Shown here piece after piece: positions 1 to 11,200 of a DNA stretch of 64,000 nt. The number at the start of each line of letters is the position of its first letter. Positions within the stretch are counted from its first letter, which is position 1. The notes beneath the pieces were generated by a model. That model was not told the DNA's origin and did not search any database. It worked only from the letters and a program-made list of their open reading frames with translations. Position numbers and translations under genes: made by a program. Source of the stretch: a virus; IMG/VR virus record IMGVR_UViG_3300003322_000872, positions 1 through 64,000 of that record. One strand, given 5' to 3'.

Positions 1-3000
1 GCGCACTGCCGACGAAATAGACACCCGCCGTATTGATCAACCCACCTGAGCCATTACCACTTTGGTCCCCTGCCGAAATGACAACTGGCACACTCGCTGT
101 GGCAGCTGACATATCATGTGTTCCCTGTAATCCTCCAGCAGAACTATAACGCTTGACAATGCATGGCTCAACAGCGATTAGGCAGAAATCATAGAGATCA
201 TGAGCAACAACATAATTGTTGGACAATGCAGCCCGTGAACGAGAGTAACTACCATCACCACCAGCACCGTCACCAACTTGCATAGCGCCGCCATCGCCAT
301 CATCAAAGCGGAAATAGACATTAGCGCCACCAACATTGGCGGCATACTCAGCTGTGGGATTACCTGTAGTAAATGAAATCAAGCATTCGTATGATGTTGG
401 TTCAAGAACATACAAATCTGAGCCATTGTTAGCACTATCTCTGCCAATGCAAACAGGTACGTCAGAAGTTATGACAACAGCCTGATTCGAGGAGTAGGTG
501 ACACCAGCTGTAGGAGCAAGTGTTGTTACGGTATCCTTAGCCACAGAGAACGTCTGTGGTGTATTAGCGCCAATTGTAATCGTGACATTACCCGCTTTGT
601 TGGGTGCATAGGCGTAGTAAGTCAGATTGTTGTTGCGTGACCAATAGTCCCAGAAGGCTTTCCCAGCAAAAGCCAGAGGCAACAGATTGTCGGAGCCACA
701 CATAATACCGCAGGGCTTGTTGACCTCAATAACATCTCCAACCGACGCAGAGAAGCTACCAGATGTTGCAGTTGCAGCCGATACCTGAACAACGCCATTC
801 TTGGTGATAACGGTATCGATTTCAGTAGTGGCGTAGTAGACAGTGGCAGCATTCGTATTCCAGACCACCATTGGACCAAGAATAGCATTTGATAACTTAT
901 CTATCAGCCTATCACTAACACCCAGCGGTTTTGTAGCATCGTCAGTTAGCTTAGCAGCCGAGGTTACCGGCCCAGCAACAGAAGTGAAATTCCCGGAAGC
1001 ATCTTGATGGGCAATCCAGTAGTAATAGACAGTGCCCGCCGTAAGGTTATCATCGATGTAATAACCAGCTGTAACCTTCTTGAATGGAGTCGTCGTGCCC
1101 GGCACTGGCGTAGTGTTAACAGTGTTGCGGTAGACGGCGGTGGCCGCATAGTCCGGATATGTCAGGTTATCGACATCGGTCCAATCCACCTTATTGCGCT
1201 TAGTATTGGCAGCGATCGACAGACCCGACGGCGTCGGGATAGTATTGCCCTTCTTGGATCGGGTATACGCTACGGCTGAGGTATAAGAACCAACCTTGTA
1301 AAAGGTATTTATTGCAGCTACTTGATAATTATACGACTGTCCAGTCTTTACCTCCACAGAAATAGAAGTTCCATCGGCAGGAAACTCCCGAACTTTACCA
1401 TTTGAGACTTGGGTAACCTTCAGGATGTAGCCTTTAACAGGTACTCCGGCAGCTGGCGCAGTCCAAGAAACATCTGTGTGTGCCTGAACAGTGCCATCGG
1501 TAAGGACCTCGATGATGCCTGCGCCGACTGTTAAACCAGTTGGTGTATTCGGGGGTGTCGGGTCCGTCTTGCCGTCAACAATACCACCATCCTTAACCAG
1601 CTTCGACGCCTCAGGACGGCAGAACATATGGGACCAAAATACAGTTCCGGCCGTCTGGGTATAGATGTAGGGCTCCAACCTTCCCCAAACAATCGTCGAG
1701 GTAGATGGAACGACTAGAGTGTCACCGTATTCGACCCAAGACGTTGTCAACGAACTATAGAAGTTTAGATCAACAGTCGTGATTTCTGTAAGACTTGCAT
1801 CACAGAAGCTAAGACGATAACCCGCAGCGGCTGCAGCCAACGAGCTATCCTTCTTCATCATACCGCCAATATAGTATTCTTCACCAGCACGAACTGGGAA
1901 TAACAATGTATTGCGATTTGTATAGGACGACCCCCCGGTGCCGGCGCGCTTCATAACATAAGTGCCACGGTAAGCGTTCACAGCGTCGCTAACAATGGTC
2001 GAAGGGTCAGAAAAGCCAACATTAGGACCAAGGCTGAGGTCGCTATTTGCGGCCATGGCCGAAGGATCATTTATATCTTGATCACTAAGGCTGACATACT
2101 TGGCATACCCACTAACCGGTCCAGCTATAGCTGTGAAATTACCAGAAGCATCCTTATGCGCAACCCAGTAATAATACGTTGTCAATGGAACCAGGTTCTC
2201 ATCCAAGAACCGGCCAGACTTTGTCTTTTTATAGGGAGCGGTCACTCCGGGTGTGGGAGTCGTATTGACTGTGTTACGATAGACGAACGTGGTGTCGTAG
2301 TCCGGATAAGTATCCGAATCAACATCGACCCAATCGATAAGATTAGTCTTCATCCCAGTCGAGATCGTAAGTCCCGATGGGGTGGGAATCGTGGTAGAAG
2401 CCTTCTTTACCAGAGTTAGCTGGACCGATGCTGATGCCGCGCTAAGTTGCTTCGAGAACGATGATGCCTGACAAGTTACGGTGTATTGTACACCAACCTC
2501 TCCTGGTATTTGGAACTTACCGTTCAACGAATGCTTGGTTACAGCTGGATTACTAGCATTGTCTGTGATGGTGAAGATGAAATCAGTCTTGGCCGAATAC
2601 CCAGCTACCGAAATCGATCCTTTAAGATAGGTTTTTACCGGGCCGTCCCGATCGGTTTTTTGATACTGGCTAAGCGTGATCGTACCAGGAGTCGCGGGCG
2701 GTGTAGCATCGGTCGCCGCTTCCGTAACGGAGCCTGTTCCAAGGTCGCTTGAGCCGATAAGGGCTCCAGCACTGGATACAGGACCAGCGACAGCTGTGAA
2801 ATTACCAGAACTATCCTTATGAGCAACCCAATAGAAATAGGTCGTTGTCCCTGTATTCTGATCGACGAGCTTACCGGACTTGGTCTTTTTATAAGGTGTC
2901 GTTGAACCTGGCGTCGGTGTCGTATTAACCGTATTGCGATAGACAAAGGTCGTTTCGTAATCTGGATAAGTATCCGAGTCAACGTCTGTCCAATCCACCA

Positions 3001-6000
3001 CATTATTTTTGATACCAGACGTGATCGCCAATCCAGCCGGGGTGGGAATATCTGTGGACGCCTTCTTAACCGGAGTAAGCGGCGTGCTTGCGGACGCAGC
3101 GCTAAAGACACCAGCAAAAGAGATCGCCTGTGCTGTTACTGTATAGGTCGTACCAACTTCGGCTGGGAACTGGAACTTACCGTTGGTGCTATGGATTGGG
3201 TAGGTGGCATTACCCGCGTTATCAGCAACCAAGAACACATACCGCGTACGCGCCGAATACCCGCTCGTAGAGATCGAGCCCTTGATATAGGTGTGGATAC
3301 CACCATGTTTATCGCGTTTTTGATATTGCGCAAGTGTAATAGAGCCAGGAGTAGCGGGGGGATTGGTATCTGTGTCGTCCTCGACAATGCGGATCGTTGT
3401 ACCCACGATCCCCCCGGTATTCGATGCCGGATACTTGGCCGACTCATTCCCTGACCGATCGACAAATGTGATCCAGTAATACCGCGTTGTGCCATTGCCC
3501 AGATTAGCATGCTCCATCCGCGTGCCAGTGATATCGTCTAGCAGCGTTGCGGTGGTAAAATCATTCGTCGCTGATGAATAGACATTGGTCTTTTTGTAAT
3601 CGCTATCCGGGCTGGCCCCCCAGCGGATTACATTCTTGTCATGCCGTCCAACGACCGTGAGCGACGTCGGAGCTGTCGGTGTCGTTGCCTTCTTATTGGC
3701 AAGCAACGTTGCATTGGAGGTATAGTTACCAACTGTGCCGAGCGACGATACCGCTGCCACCGAAATAGAATAGTTTGTGCCGGATATGATACCCCGGATA
3801 CGTTTGCGATGGGTTGTGGCCGTACCGTTACCAATGTCCTTGACCGTGTAATAATCAAAATCTACCCCGTCGTCCACACGGACAACGTAACTGACCTTCT
3901 TGTTCGCGAGGCCGGTAAATGTGACAACGTATTCCAACTCTACCTTGCCATCACCATTCAGGTAGGTGCGTTGGGCAAGGGTCGGAACTCCAGGAACTCC
4001 TGGTGCAGTGCCATCGGTATCTGCCTCGGTGATCGATTGTGTCGTGACGCTCAACCCAGCAGTATTTGATGCCGGATACTTCGCTGACTCATTCCCTGAT
4101 CGATCGACAAATGTAATCCAGTAGAAGTAAGTCGTCAGATTTGATTTATTACCGTCGCTCCAACCAGTACCATGCTTTTCATGGACTTGGGTAGCTGATG
4201 TAAAATCGTTCACGGTCGCCCGGTAATACCGGGTCGTGAAATAGTCCTTATCCGGGGACTTATCATGGTCTAGGACAACGACCTTAAATCCACCGGACCC
4301 GGTTAGGGATGTCGGCGCGGTCGGAGCTATGGACTTTTTCGACACAGTGAGCGACGCCGAGGGCGACCAATCGCCTGCCTCGTTATCTCCATGCAAAGCC
4401 CGAACATAGACTGTATAGGTTTTACCAGATGATACGTCGAATTTGTAGGTGTTATCAGGGCTGTGGCGATAGAACGTGTCGGTGCCATCATCGATCTTCA
4501 GCTGATATTCGACCTTGCCAACAACATCGGTCCATGTAGCTTTCATGCGGAAATCGAGTGTGCCGTCATCCGCCAAATAGGAAGATGCCGACAGTGTTGG
4601 TGCGGCAGGCACATCGACCACGAACATCGTAACCGTCTTCCATCCGGTCCAGTTCGCCTTACGGGAGGAGATTATTGGATCAGCAATAAAACGGATTTCA
4701 TACGATTTATTAAATCGCAGGGCCGAGTGCGTTATTTTACGAGTGTTATCCTCGACGTTATGGAATACTCCGTGTGCGAATACGTCGGTCTTACCGGCGC
4801 GGCGCATTTCCCAACGGATTTGCTTAACATCGATATCGAACGCACCCCATGTCCAACTAACCGAGATTGCAGGCTTGTCACGACCATCACCACCGCCTTT
4901 GATGGTTGTATCGACTTGGCTCGGCGTAACTGTGAAGTCACGATTATAGGGGCTGACAACTTGGTCGTCAAGTGGGCCGACCGATTGTTCCAACTCCATG
5001 GTTGTGTCCCAATTGTAATCATCGGGATCAATCTCACGGAATGTAATAAACTGGTTACAATTGGGCAAATCTTCCTTCTGGATAATAACAAACTTCTTAT
5101 TCACATACCCGTTGCGGTCCGAGTTCCAATTTATGACGTCGTAGACTTCGAGGATCGCAGTTTCGGGCGGAAATGTGGCTTGATGGATGCGCTGTTTGCG
5201 ACTATCGCGGACCGCCGCGCGCATAAGACGTTGGACTTGGTTACGCTCAGATACCATAGGGAATTCGAGAGGCACCGAATACTCATTGCCATCATCCTCG
5301 TCTATGTAGTCCTGTGCCCGATACACAGCAGCATCTTTGCTCTCCCAGCAGGCATTCGGTTCGGGATAAGTAGCATTGGCAGTATTGTAGGTGTCCTGAA
5401 TAGATTTGAACAGGTCATCGTTCTGTTCTTCCGATATCAGAATATCTTCATCAGTGAAGCTATAGACCGACGCACCTGGCCCGCCGACATACATCTTCCA
5501 GAAGCCACCAAATTCGATTGTATAGCCAGAGCAAGAGTTATCGAATTCTTTGAGCGTATCCAGTGGCGGAATGTCCACAGACACTTCCGCACCAGCAGTA
5601 TAACGTTTTACAAAGCCTCCCGCGTTCAATGTTACATGCTCATCACACGTATTCATCGCCGCCATCCAAATATCAGATGGCATGGCTTCGGCCGGGGTGT
5701 CCTGGCCACCGTACATGTGTTTGTTGCCGTATTTAATCCCCATGACAACATTATACGCCATTACAGCCACGTTATCGGAGAACTCATAAGTGGATTGGTC
5801 ACCACGACGATGTGATCCCGAACCACCCGACACAGTGCTGTCTTTACGGATATCATATAGTGGGATACCTTCAACAACCCACTTAAACGTTGGGATACCA
5901 GACCAAACACCATGAGTAGACGACCGCGCCCTTACGATAACATAGGCACAGCCCCGTCCAATCATGTCGGACGACCAAGGCTTTACAGGATCAGCACCAA

Positions 6001-6538
6001 AAGTGTCAATAAGCCACTGATCGGCTACTGTCTGGGTGCCATCATAGAATTTCGTCCAGAGATAATCCTGGTCATTCTGGTAGTATTGATCCGTTACAAA
6101 GAAACCATCAGCATCCGGACCATCACCAAACAAGTAATCGATGATCTTCCCGTTGACAACCTGCTTAGATGAATAGGCTGTGATTGGTAATTCCGATATC
6201 TCGATAACCATAACGAGATATCGATTGTCCTCACCATAGGCATTCACATAATTTAACTTGCCGGAGGTCGCATATTTGCCTATCACGAATGACAACGGGT
6301 TATCGCCGCCGGTATCCATGCGTTGTTTGACACCCTGCGGCTTTGGCTCATCTGGCGCGAACAATTTTTGAAGCAGATAATTCGCACCGATGGATAGCGC
6401 TGTCCCCAAGACGGCAGTGCCAAGCGTACCCAGCCCACCAACAAGACCCCCGATAAGAGGCGCAATCATCGGCATGGCCGCAGCCGGACCAGCCCACGAA
6501 AGGAACATTGCGGTAGTAGCGAATAGGATTTTCTTCAC
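1..6538 (-). CDS. Giant tail tip / host-specificity protein with FN3-like repeats (3' end outside window)
   Basis: Reading starts at a GTG (6538-6536) that overlaps the stop of the upstream NlpC/P60-like gene by 4 bp and stays open to the left edge, giving more than 2170 residues. The N-terminus (MKKILFATTAMFLSWAGPA) resembles a signal or membrane-active segment and is followed by a Gly/Ala-rich hydrophobic stretch. The first third (about residues 60-600) resembles the tail-hub part of lambda J-type proteins. Beyond it lie repeated beta-sandwich modules of fibronectin-III type with motifs such as DWTDVDS..YPDY, YYYWVAHKD.SGNF and FVDRSGNES. The role would be baseplate hub plus receptor-contacting fibre. 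It is the last gene of the structural operon, as expected. The hub/FN3 reading is from motif recognition only; the C-terminus is not visible. Confidence 0.85.
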   Translation of the reverse strand, partial: MKKILFATTAMFLSWAGPAAAMPMIAPLIGGLVGGLGTLGTAVLGTALSIGANYLLQKLFAPDEPKPQGVKQRMDTGGDNPLSFVIGKYATSGKLNYVNAYGEDNRYLVMVIEISELPITAYSSKQVVNGKIIDYLFGDGPDADGFFVTDQYYQNDQDYLWTKFYDGTQTVADQWLIDTFGADPVKPWSSDMIGRGCAYVIVRARSSTHGVWSGIPTFKWVVEGIPLYDIRKDSTVSGGSGSHRRGDQSTYEFSDNVAVMAYNVVMGIKYGNKHMYGGQDTPAEAMPSDIWMAAMNTCDEHVTLNAGGFVKRYTAGAEVSVDIPPLDTLKEFDNSCSGYTIEFGGFWKMYVGGPGASVYSFTDEDILISEEQNDDLFKSIQDTYNTANATYPEPNACWESKDAAVYRAQDYIDEDDGNEYSVPLEFPMVSERNQVQRLMRAAVRDSRKQRIHQATFPPETAILEVYDVINWNSDRNGYVNKKFVIIQKEDLPNCNQFITFREIDPDDYNWDTTMELEQSVGPLDDQVVSPYNRDFTVTPSQVDTTIKGGGDGRDKPAISVSWTWGAFDIDVKQIRWEMRRAGKTDVFAHGVFHNVEDNTRKITHSALRFNKSYEIRFIADPIISSRKANWTGWKTVTMFVVDVPAAPTLSASSYLADDGTLDFRMKATWTDVVGKVEYQLKIDDGTDTFYRHSPDNTYKFDVSSGKTYTVYVRALHGDNEAGDWSPSASLTVSKKSIAPTAPTSLTGSGGFKVVVLDHDKSPDKDYFTTRYYRATVNDFTSATQVHEKHGTGWSDGNKSNLTTYFYWITFVDRSGNESAKYPASNTAGLSVTTQSITEADTDGTAPGVPGVPTLAQRTYLNGDGKVELEYVVTFTGLANKKVSYVVRVDDGVDFDYYTVKDIGNGTATTHRKRIRGIISGTNYSISVAAVSSLGTVGNYTSNATLLANKKATTPTAPTSLTVVGRHDKNVIRWGASPDSDYKKTNVYSSATNDFTTATLLDDITGTRMEHANLGNGTTRYYWITFVDRSGNESAKYPASNTGGIVGTTIRIVEDDTDTNPPATPGSITLAQYQKRDKHGGIHTYIKGSISTSGYSARTRYVFLVADNAGNATYPIHSTNGKFQFPAEVGTTYTVTAQAISFAGVFSAASASTPLTPVKKASTDIPTPAGLAITSGIKNNVVDWTDVDSDTYPDYETTFVYRNTVNTTPTPGSTTPYKKTKSGKLVDQNTGTTTYFYWVAHKDSSGNFTAVAGPVSSAGALIGSSDLGTGSVTEAATDATPPATPGTITLSQYQKTDRDGPVKTYLKGSISVAGYSAKTDFIFTITDNASNPAVTKHSLNGKFQIPGEVGVQYTVTCQASSFSKQLSAASASVQLTLVKKASTTIPTPSGLTISTGMKTNLIDWVDVDSDTYPDYDTTFVYRNTVNTTPTPGVTAPYKKTKSGRFLDENLVPLTTYYYWVAHKDASGNFTAIAGPVSGYAKYVSLSDQDINDPSAMAANSDLSLGPNVGFSDPSTIVSDAVNAYRGTYVMKRAGTGGSSYTNRNTLLFPVRAGEEYYIGGMMKKDSSLAAAAAGYRLSFCDASLTEITTVDLNFYSSLTTSWVEYGDTLVVPSTSTIVWGRLEPYIYTQTAGTVFWSHMFCRPEASKLVKDGGIVDGKTDPTPPNTPTGLTVGAGIIEVLTDGTVQAHTDVSWTAPAAGVPVKGYILKVTQVSNGKVREFPADGTSISVEVKTGQSYNYQVAAINTFYKVGSYTSAVAYTRSKKGNTIPTPSGLSIAANTKRNKVDWTDVDNLTYPDYAATAVYRNTVNTTPVPGTTTPFKKVTAGYYIDDNLTAGTVYYYWIAHQDASGNFTSVAGPVTSAAKLTDDATKPLGVSDRLIDKLSNAILGPMVVWNTNAATVYYATTEIDTVITKNGVVQVSAATATSGSFSASVGDVIEVNKPCGIMCGSDNLLPLAFAGKAFWDYWSRNNNLTYYAYAPNKAGNVTITIGANTPQTFSVAKDTVTTLAPTAGVTYSSNQAVVITSDVPVCIGRDSANNGSDLYVLEPTSYECLISFTTGNPTAEYAANVGGANVYFRFDDGDGGAMQVGDGAGGDGSYSRSRAALSNNYVVAHDLYDFCLIAVEPCIVKRYSSAGGLQGTHDMSAATASVPVVISAGDQSGNGSGGLINTAGVYFVGSA
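964..1258 (-). repeat. FN3-like module, third diverged copy
   Basis: This segment of the giant tail gene encodes a module ending in KKGNTIPTPSGLSIAANTK and containing YRNTVNTTPVPG. It matches the modules at 2111-2406 and 2780-3067 in length and at most conserved positions, but is more diverged at the nucleotide level. Confidence 0.7.
2111..3385 (-). repeat. Tandem duplication of a ~665-bp two-domain unit in the tail gene
   Basis: Two consecutive copies (about 2111-2735 and 2780-3385) each consist of an FN3-like module with YRNTVNTTPTPG and a second beta-domain with the shared motifs GKFQ and SAASAS. Long stretches are nearly identical at the DNA level, for example cggataagtatccga in both. 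This indicates recent internal duplication by recombination. Confidence 0.75.
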
Positions 6539-6972
6539 GGTGTACCGACCTTGAATATTGTGTGGGCCTTAGACAGGTTTACACTCCCCATTCCGCGAGT
6601 ACCGGGGGAGGGCGAAAAAATCCTGTTCTTATAAATCACGCCGACGATATCCTCGTCACCGTATCTAAACGCTCCGAGATCACCAGAAAATCCTTTGCCC
6701 CACTCTGAGACAGATGGAAACAGCGAGGAAATATAGTGCAGGGTATTCTCAAAGCCGTATTCATGAAGGATGGCCTTGGCCCCTTCTTCATCGGAGTAAT
6801 GGCCTCGAAATTGCGCTGCGAAATCGATGTGCGTAAAAGCCAATACAGCATCTGCACAATTAAGAGCGCAGTCGAACTTGCCCCACTCGCCGACTCGATC
6901 GGTTGCGGCGTTCATGTAATGGCTTAGCAGTATCTGCCAATTGGGATCACGAATTACTTTGGACGATACCAT
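6535..6972 (-). CDS. NlpC/P60-like tail-tip peptidase (DUF6950-like)
   Basis: A 145-residue protein with GEWGKFDCALNCADAV near residue 30, the typical Trp-Gly-x-x-Asp-Cys start of phage NlpC/P60-like proteins, whose Cys is the expected nucleophile. The sequence DFAAQFRGHY follows, as in the DUF6950 family. It sits between a tail assembly gene and the tail hub, the usual place for a peptidoglycan-cleaving tail-tip protein that helps DNA cross the cell wall. It overlaps its upstream neighbour by 19 bp and the GTG of the giant gene by 4 bp. The catalytic His and third residue are not certain by eye. Confidence 0.7.
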   Translation of the reverse strand: MVSSKVIRDPNWQILLSHYMNAATDRVGEWGKFDCALNCADAVLAFTHIDFAAQFRGHYSDEEGAKAILHEYGFENTLHYISSLFPSVSEWGKGFSGDLGAFRYGDEDIVGVIYKNRIFSPSPGTRGMGSVNLSKAHTIFKVGTP

Positions 6973-7619
6973 TTCTCTGGCTTCTTTAGATGTTCATCGG
7001 CTGACTTTTCTTCTTCGCCCCAGAATATGCGCCAGATGCCCGAAACATCCAAGTAACGGCCAAATCGATCACCACTCCTGGTCTTAAGGAACTCGTCTGA
7101 ATACTTTGCTCCGCCTATCTTGGTCATAAGGCGGGAATAGGAGGAGCATTCCAGCTCTACTGTACCTTCACCACCCGATTTTGGAACCTTGATTGGGGCT
7201 TTGTTGACAAACCCAGCGAACAGGCAATAGGCCGGAGCTACAATATTGCCTGAGGCGGGATCGAACAATGCCCTGTGTATCTGCACATCCCCCCGTTTTG
7301 GATCATAGGTGCGGATGGCATTCACTACTGGGGCCGGAAGGCGCGAGAAGATAAGGCGGATGGATCGCGCTTCCAACTCGAGCTTTTGTGGGATGGAGGG
7401 AACCTTTAACGAGGGGACTGATTGATATGTCCTGGTCTTTACAGTAAAATCCTTTGGGTCCAAGAGCGGAATACCCTCAGTAAGATCGCCATTCCAGATA
7501 TTTACTGCTTGTGTGGAGCCGTCGCCACGATCCTTCCCCTCAATGCGAAGCATATACCGAACCTCAAGCCGCCGCTGTTGTAGCGCAGCATAAGTATCAG
7601 TATCCACTGACATAACCAT
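6954..7619 (-). CDS. Minor tail / tail-tip assembly protein
   Basis: A 221-residue protein starting MVMSVDTDTY. The ATG at 7619 overlaps the upstream stop as TAATG; a TTG 18 bp further upstream is in frame but less likely. Its beta-rich character, the segment LFAGFVNKAPI and its position just before the NlpC/P60-like gene fit the tail-tip proteins that build the distal tail. No catalytic motif is visible. The function rests on gene order rather than on a domain I can name with certainty. Confidence 0.6.
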   Translation of the reverse strand: MVMSVDTDTYAALQQRRLEVRYMLRIEGKDRGDGSTQAVNIWNGDLTEGIPLLDPKDFTVKTRTYQSVPSLKVPSIPQKLELEARSIRLIFSRLPAPVVNAIRTYDPKRGDVQIHRALFDPASGNIVAPAYCLFAGFVNKAPIKVPKSGGEGTVELECSSYSRLMTKIGGAKYSDEFLKTRSGDRFGRYLDVSGIWRIFWGEEEKSADEHLKKPEKWYRPK

Positions 7620-8287
7620 TAGATTACCTGCCGCCAATCAAAGCCAATGCCGGTTACAACCATACCTTGGCCAACGCCTTCGCGATAGCTCCCAGGTATA
7701 ATTTTTACCTCTACACAGGGGTTGGCAAAGGTCAACACGTCATTTACAGCGGCACCGTTACGAATACGCGGCCGGACTTCGATCCAGTCTGTAACACCAA
7801 ACCCATCAGCTACTTCTTGATTAGACACTATTTGATGATAGGCCCGATGTACAGGATCAGTCCCGAAATCGAAATGGAAGAACACCCCACGTTGGAATTT
7901 AAATCCAACAGGAGCATTCTTAATTTGTATCCGGAGATTATCCGAAGAGATGTCATTGATCTTGATTGTTCCACCCATTCCATTCAGAATAGTCCCATCG
8001 GGATCATAGAATGGGTAAGGCGCGCGGGGATCGCCAAGATAGAAAGAATTCTGACTTTCATCTAGCGAATTGATAAGAGCCTCCACTTCGGCGGCTTGCT
8101 GGAAAGTCATCACTGTGGACTCTACCGAACCAGTCCAGGCACGTGGAGCGATATCGGCGACGATGATGTCGCCCGCCCCGGACGTGCTGATGTCTTGAAA
8201 TCCAGTAAGCCGACGACGGTTACTTTCGATCATCAAACGATCAGATAGCTGGCTTTTATCCAGTGGGAAATTAAGAAGTCCTGCCAT
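7619..8287 (-). CDS. Minor tail / distal tail protein
   Basis: A 222-residue protein starting MAGLLNFPLDKSQLSD; its ATG directly abuts the tape-measure stop (TAA-ATG). The segment YLGDPRAPYPFYDPDGT is of a kind seen in distal-tail and tip proteins of phages with this layout. The C-terminal part (CVEVKIIPGSYREGVG) is beta-rich. It follows the tape measure and is tightly packed with the next two tail-tip genes, so it probably joins the tube to the tip complex. Assignment is by synteny and general character. Confidence 0.6.
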   Translation of the reverse strand: MAGLLNFPLDKSQLSDRLMIESNRRRLTGFQDISTSGAGDIIVADIAPRAWTGSVESTVMTFQQAAEVEALINSLDESQNSFYLGDPRAPYPFYDPDGTILNGMGGTIKINDISSDNLRIQIKNAPVGFKFQRGVFFHFDFGTDPVHRAYHQIVSNQEVADGFGVTDWIEVRPRIRNGAAVNDVLTFANPCVEVKIIPGSYREGVGQGMVVTGIGFDWRQVI

Positions 8288-11200
8288 TTATCCTCTAGCC
8301 CATTTGTCATTCTTTATATCTCTCATCCGCTCTGGGAGAACTTCACGAGAGAAATGTCCCATACCTTGCTCTATCTGTTCATTGGTGTTCTTATGGATTT
8401 GTTCCAACAGTTCCTTATCGCGGACACCGTCCACACGAACATGGCTCTCGTAGGTGATATGGATATTGGTATTGCTCGGCGGACGATTGTCGTTGCCGTA
8501 CGCCGAAATTCCAAGCCGCCCATTGCGACCTCGCATAAGTGGCATGATCGCTTCCGGCCCACGCTCACCCATAAGACCAATGCCGGATGCCATGGGGAAC
8601 AAGGTCGGCCGGTCTACAACACCGCCAGTAGCGAAAGCCGTTACCTGACCATTGCTAAAGGCTGCACCGTTTGCGAACAATCCACCAAAGAGCGATCCAA
8701 AGATATTGCCAATCCCAGAGCCGATGCTCTTGAACAAATTGCCAAGCGAAGATGTGAGTGTTCCGAGTAGACCTTGGGTTTGCTGTGGGACCTGTGCAGT
8801 CGTGGACGCGAGCGAGGTTGCCGAGCTAGCCACCGAACTCGTCGATGTTGTCAGTGCCTTACTCGTGTCCGTAGCGCTACTGGCAAGTTGACCAATATTG
8901 GTGTCGGTCTTCGCCGAGGTTGTAGACAACTTAGACAAGCTTTGATTAGCAGTCTGTGCTGCCGGAAGAAGATTGGTCTGTTGTCCAGCTGTCTGCGATC
9001 CCTGCAAATACTGATTGGAATAATTAAGCCGGTTTGTGTACTGGCTCGCCCCCATCGGATTAGTCGCACTGTAGCCGGATGGACGCTCATATCCGAGCAT
9101 TGCGTTATTGGCTTCGGTAACGTTCGTTGAGGACCGCAGCCGTGCCCATGACGCACTTTCCGAGGTGGCAAACTCATGATCCATAAAGGCGAGTTGGCCT
9201 TGCGGATTGGTCCGCCAATCTGCACCAACGAACCGTTGCATCGCAGGACCACGATCATTCCATTGAGCTAGACCCAACGCATTACCATTGTCTCCAACAA
9301 TCCCAGGATTGAAGCTAGACTCAGCTTTGATATTCCCCATGATCGCGGAGATTTGATAGTTCGGGAGCCCCTGTGCCGCAAAATGCTGCCACACCAATTG
9401 CTCATTAGCCGACAATCCGGCGGGCATGCCCGCAACAGTCGTTGTAGACAATTGGGAAGCTGTTCCATTTACAAGTTGTCCGGCTACATACTCCGGCCGT
9501 ACTCCATTAACAGCCGCAGCCGCCACTGGGTTATTTACAATTCCATTGTTCGTCAGGGTCGGCCGCACACCATTCGTAACAGCATTAGCCGCCGCCCCCG
9601 GCGCGGTCGGGAACATACCTGGCAATCCCCCGAGTCCTGGTACGGCACCATTAACGAACACAGTACCGGCAGTAACATTCATCGAAGCCGTAGTTTGTGC
9701 GCCAGCCAAAGCCGATAATGGCTTGCCACTAAACAAATCACTTATGGTCGGCAAGTTGGTGCCGAACAAGGCGTTCTTAATTGGATTGGCAATAGCGAGC
9801 TGGTTAAAGAACTGGAGGAATTGCATCCCCATATTCTTGAGAGTATCCTTCCAGGACGATCCGACTGTTGTCATACCATTAACCAGCGTATCAACCATCG
9901 ACGAGCCGGTTTGTTGCCACGACTGCCATGCCGCCTGCATCCGCTCATTCTCGAGCTTTGCCTGTGCAAGGGCTGCTGCATTATTCTTGATCGTTTGTGC
10001 ATACTGTGAATTCAGATCGATGCCCTTTTCGGTCATCGCCTGTTCAGCCTGCAAGATAGCCAAACCACGCGCGCGCTCTTCAGCCGAGGCATGGATAAGT
10101 TCACGCTCCCGAATCAACGTGTCCATCTGTTTGGACTGATCCTGAATCATCGTCTCGGCGGCTGTTATAGACTTAAGCCGCGCCATTTCCTCGCCCAATG
10201 CTTTAAGAGCAGCGGCCTGTTGCGGCGTTAGCGAAATATTCTGCGCCGCCGCCTGGTTAATAAGCTTCATCTGCTCTGCATAGACTGAGGCCTCATAACC
10301 AGTCATTTTTAACTGCGTAGCAAGTGTCTGCTGTTCACGGATGTTATCCTGGGCCGACTTCACCAACGCTGTCAAAGCATCTGACATCTTTTGGGTATCG
10401 TCGGCGGCACCGGGGGTAGTCCCCGGTATGGTTGTGGTCGGCGTTGCTCCCGGTTTGGAAAGATCGCCTTTGTGGCCGAACATATCACCCAATGGGTCCG
10501 ACGACATGATGTCCTTGATCCGCTTTTCGCGCTCATCCATCATGGTCTTGAGCTGTTCGAAATAAGGATTTTCCAAAGGTGGAAGTATATTCTCATCCAG
10601 ATTTAGACGTTGTAAATTAACTCCTGGAATGTAGTTTGCAACAGCAATCATCTTGTCGATTGCAAAGCGGAATGCATTGATGAGGCTATTGAGGTTCTCG
10701 ATGATAATATTCACCATCCCGATCATGGCTGCACCAATGATCGTGGGGAAATTTTGAACAACAGTCTTTACATCATCGAAAGCCGCTCGGAATGAATTGA
10801 TGATCGTATTACCAACTGTCTTGAGAATATCACCAACGTCGACCCCGATCGCTTTCTTGATCTCGTCCCGGAAATAATAGATCGCGGTAACAGCGAGGAC
10901 AATACCCTCCAAGATCGCTGTGAAAGGATTTGACAACGTAAAGGTGATCATCGCGCTTGTGGCAGCGCCGATCGCCGACACGAATCCTTCGCCCATTAGG
11001 GTAACTATAGTCCCTAGCGACGTCGCCATCGCCGGACCGAAAGCGACAAGAAGCGCGGCACCAGCGGCGGTAGCGTATGGCGCGATCTTTTCCAAATTTT
11101 CGTTTATTAACGAAATCACATTTACGACCTGTGTCGCTATGTCCACCACATTCTGTAACGCGGTAACAAACCCAGTACCGACAATCGTGACGAAACTTTG

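Noticed and set aside
4463-5815. 450-codon open frame on the plus strand
   Set aside because: It is antisense to the giant tail gene, whose translation is clearly protein-like here; the plus-strand product is compositionally odd and has no ribosome site or motif.
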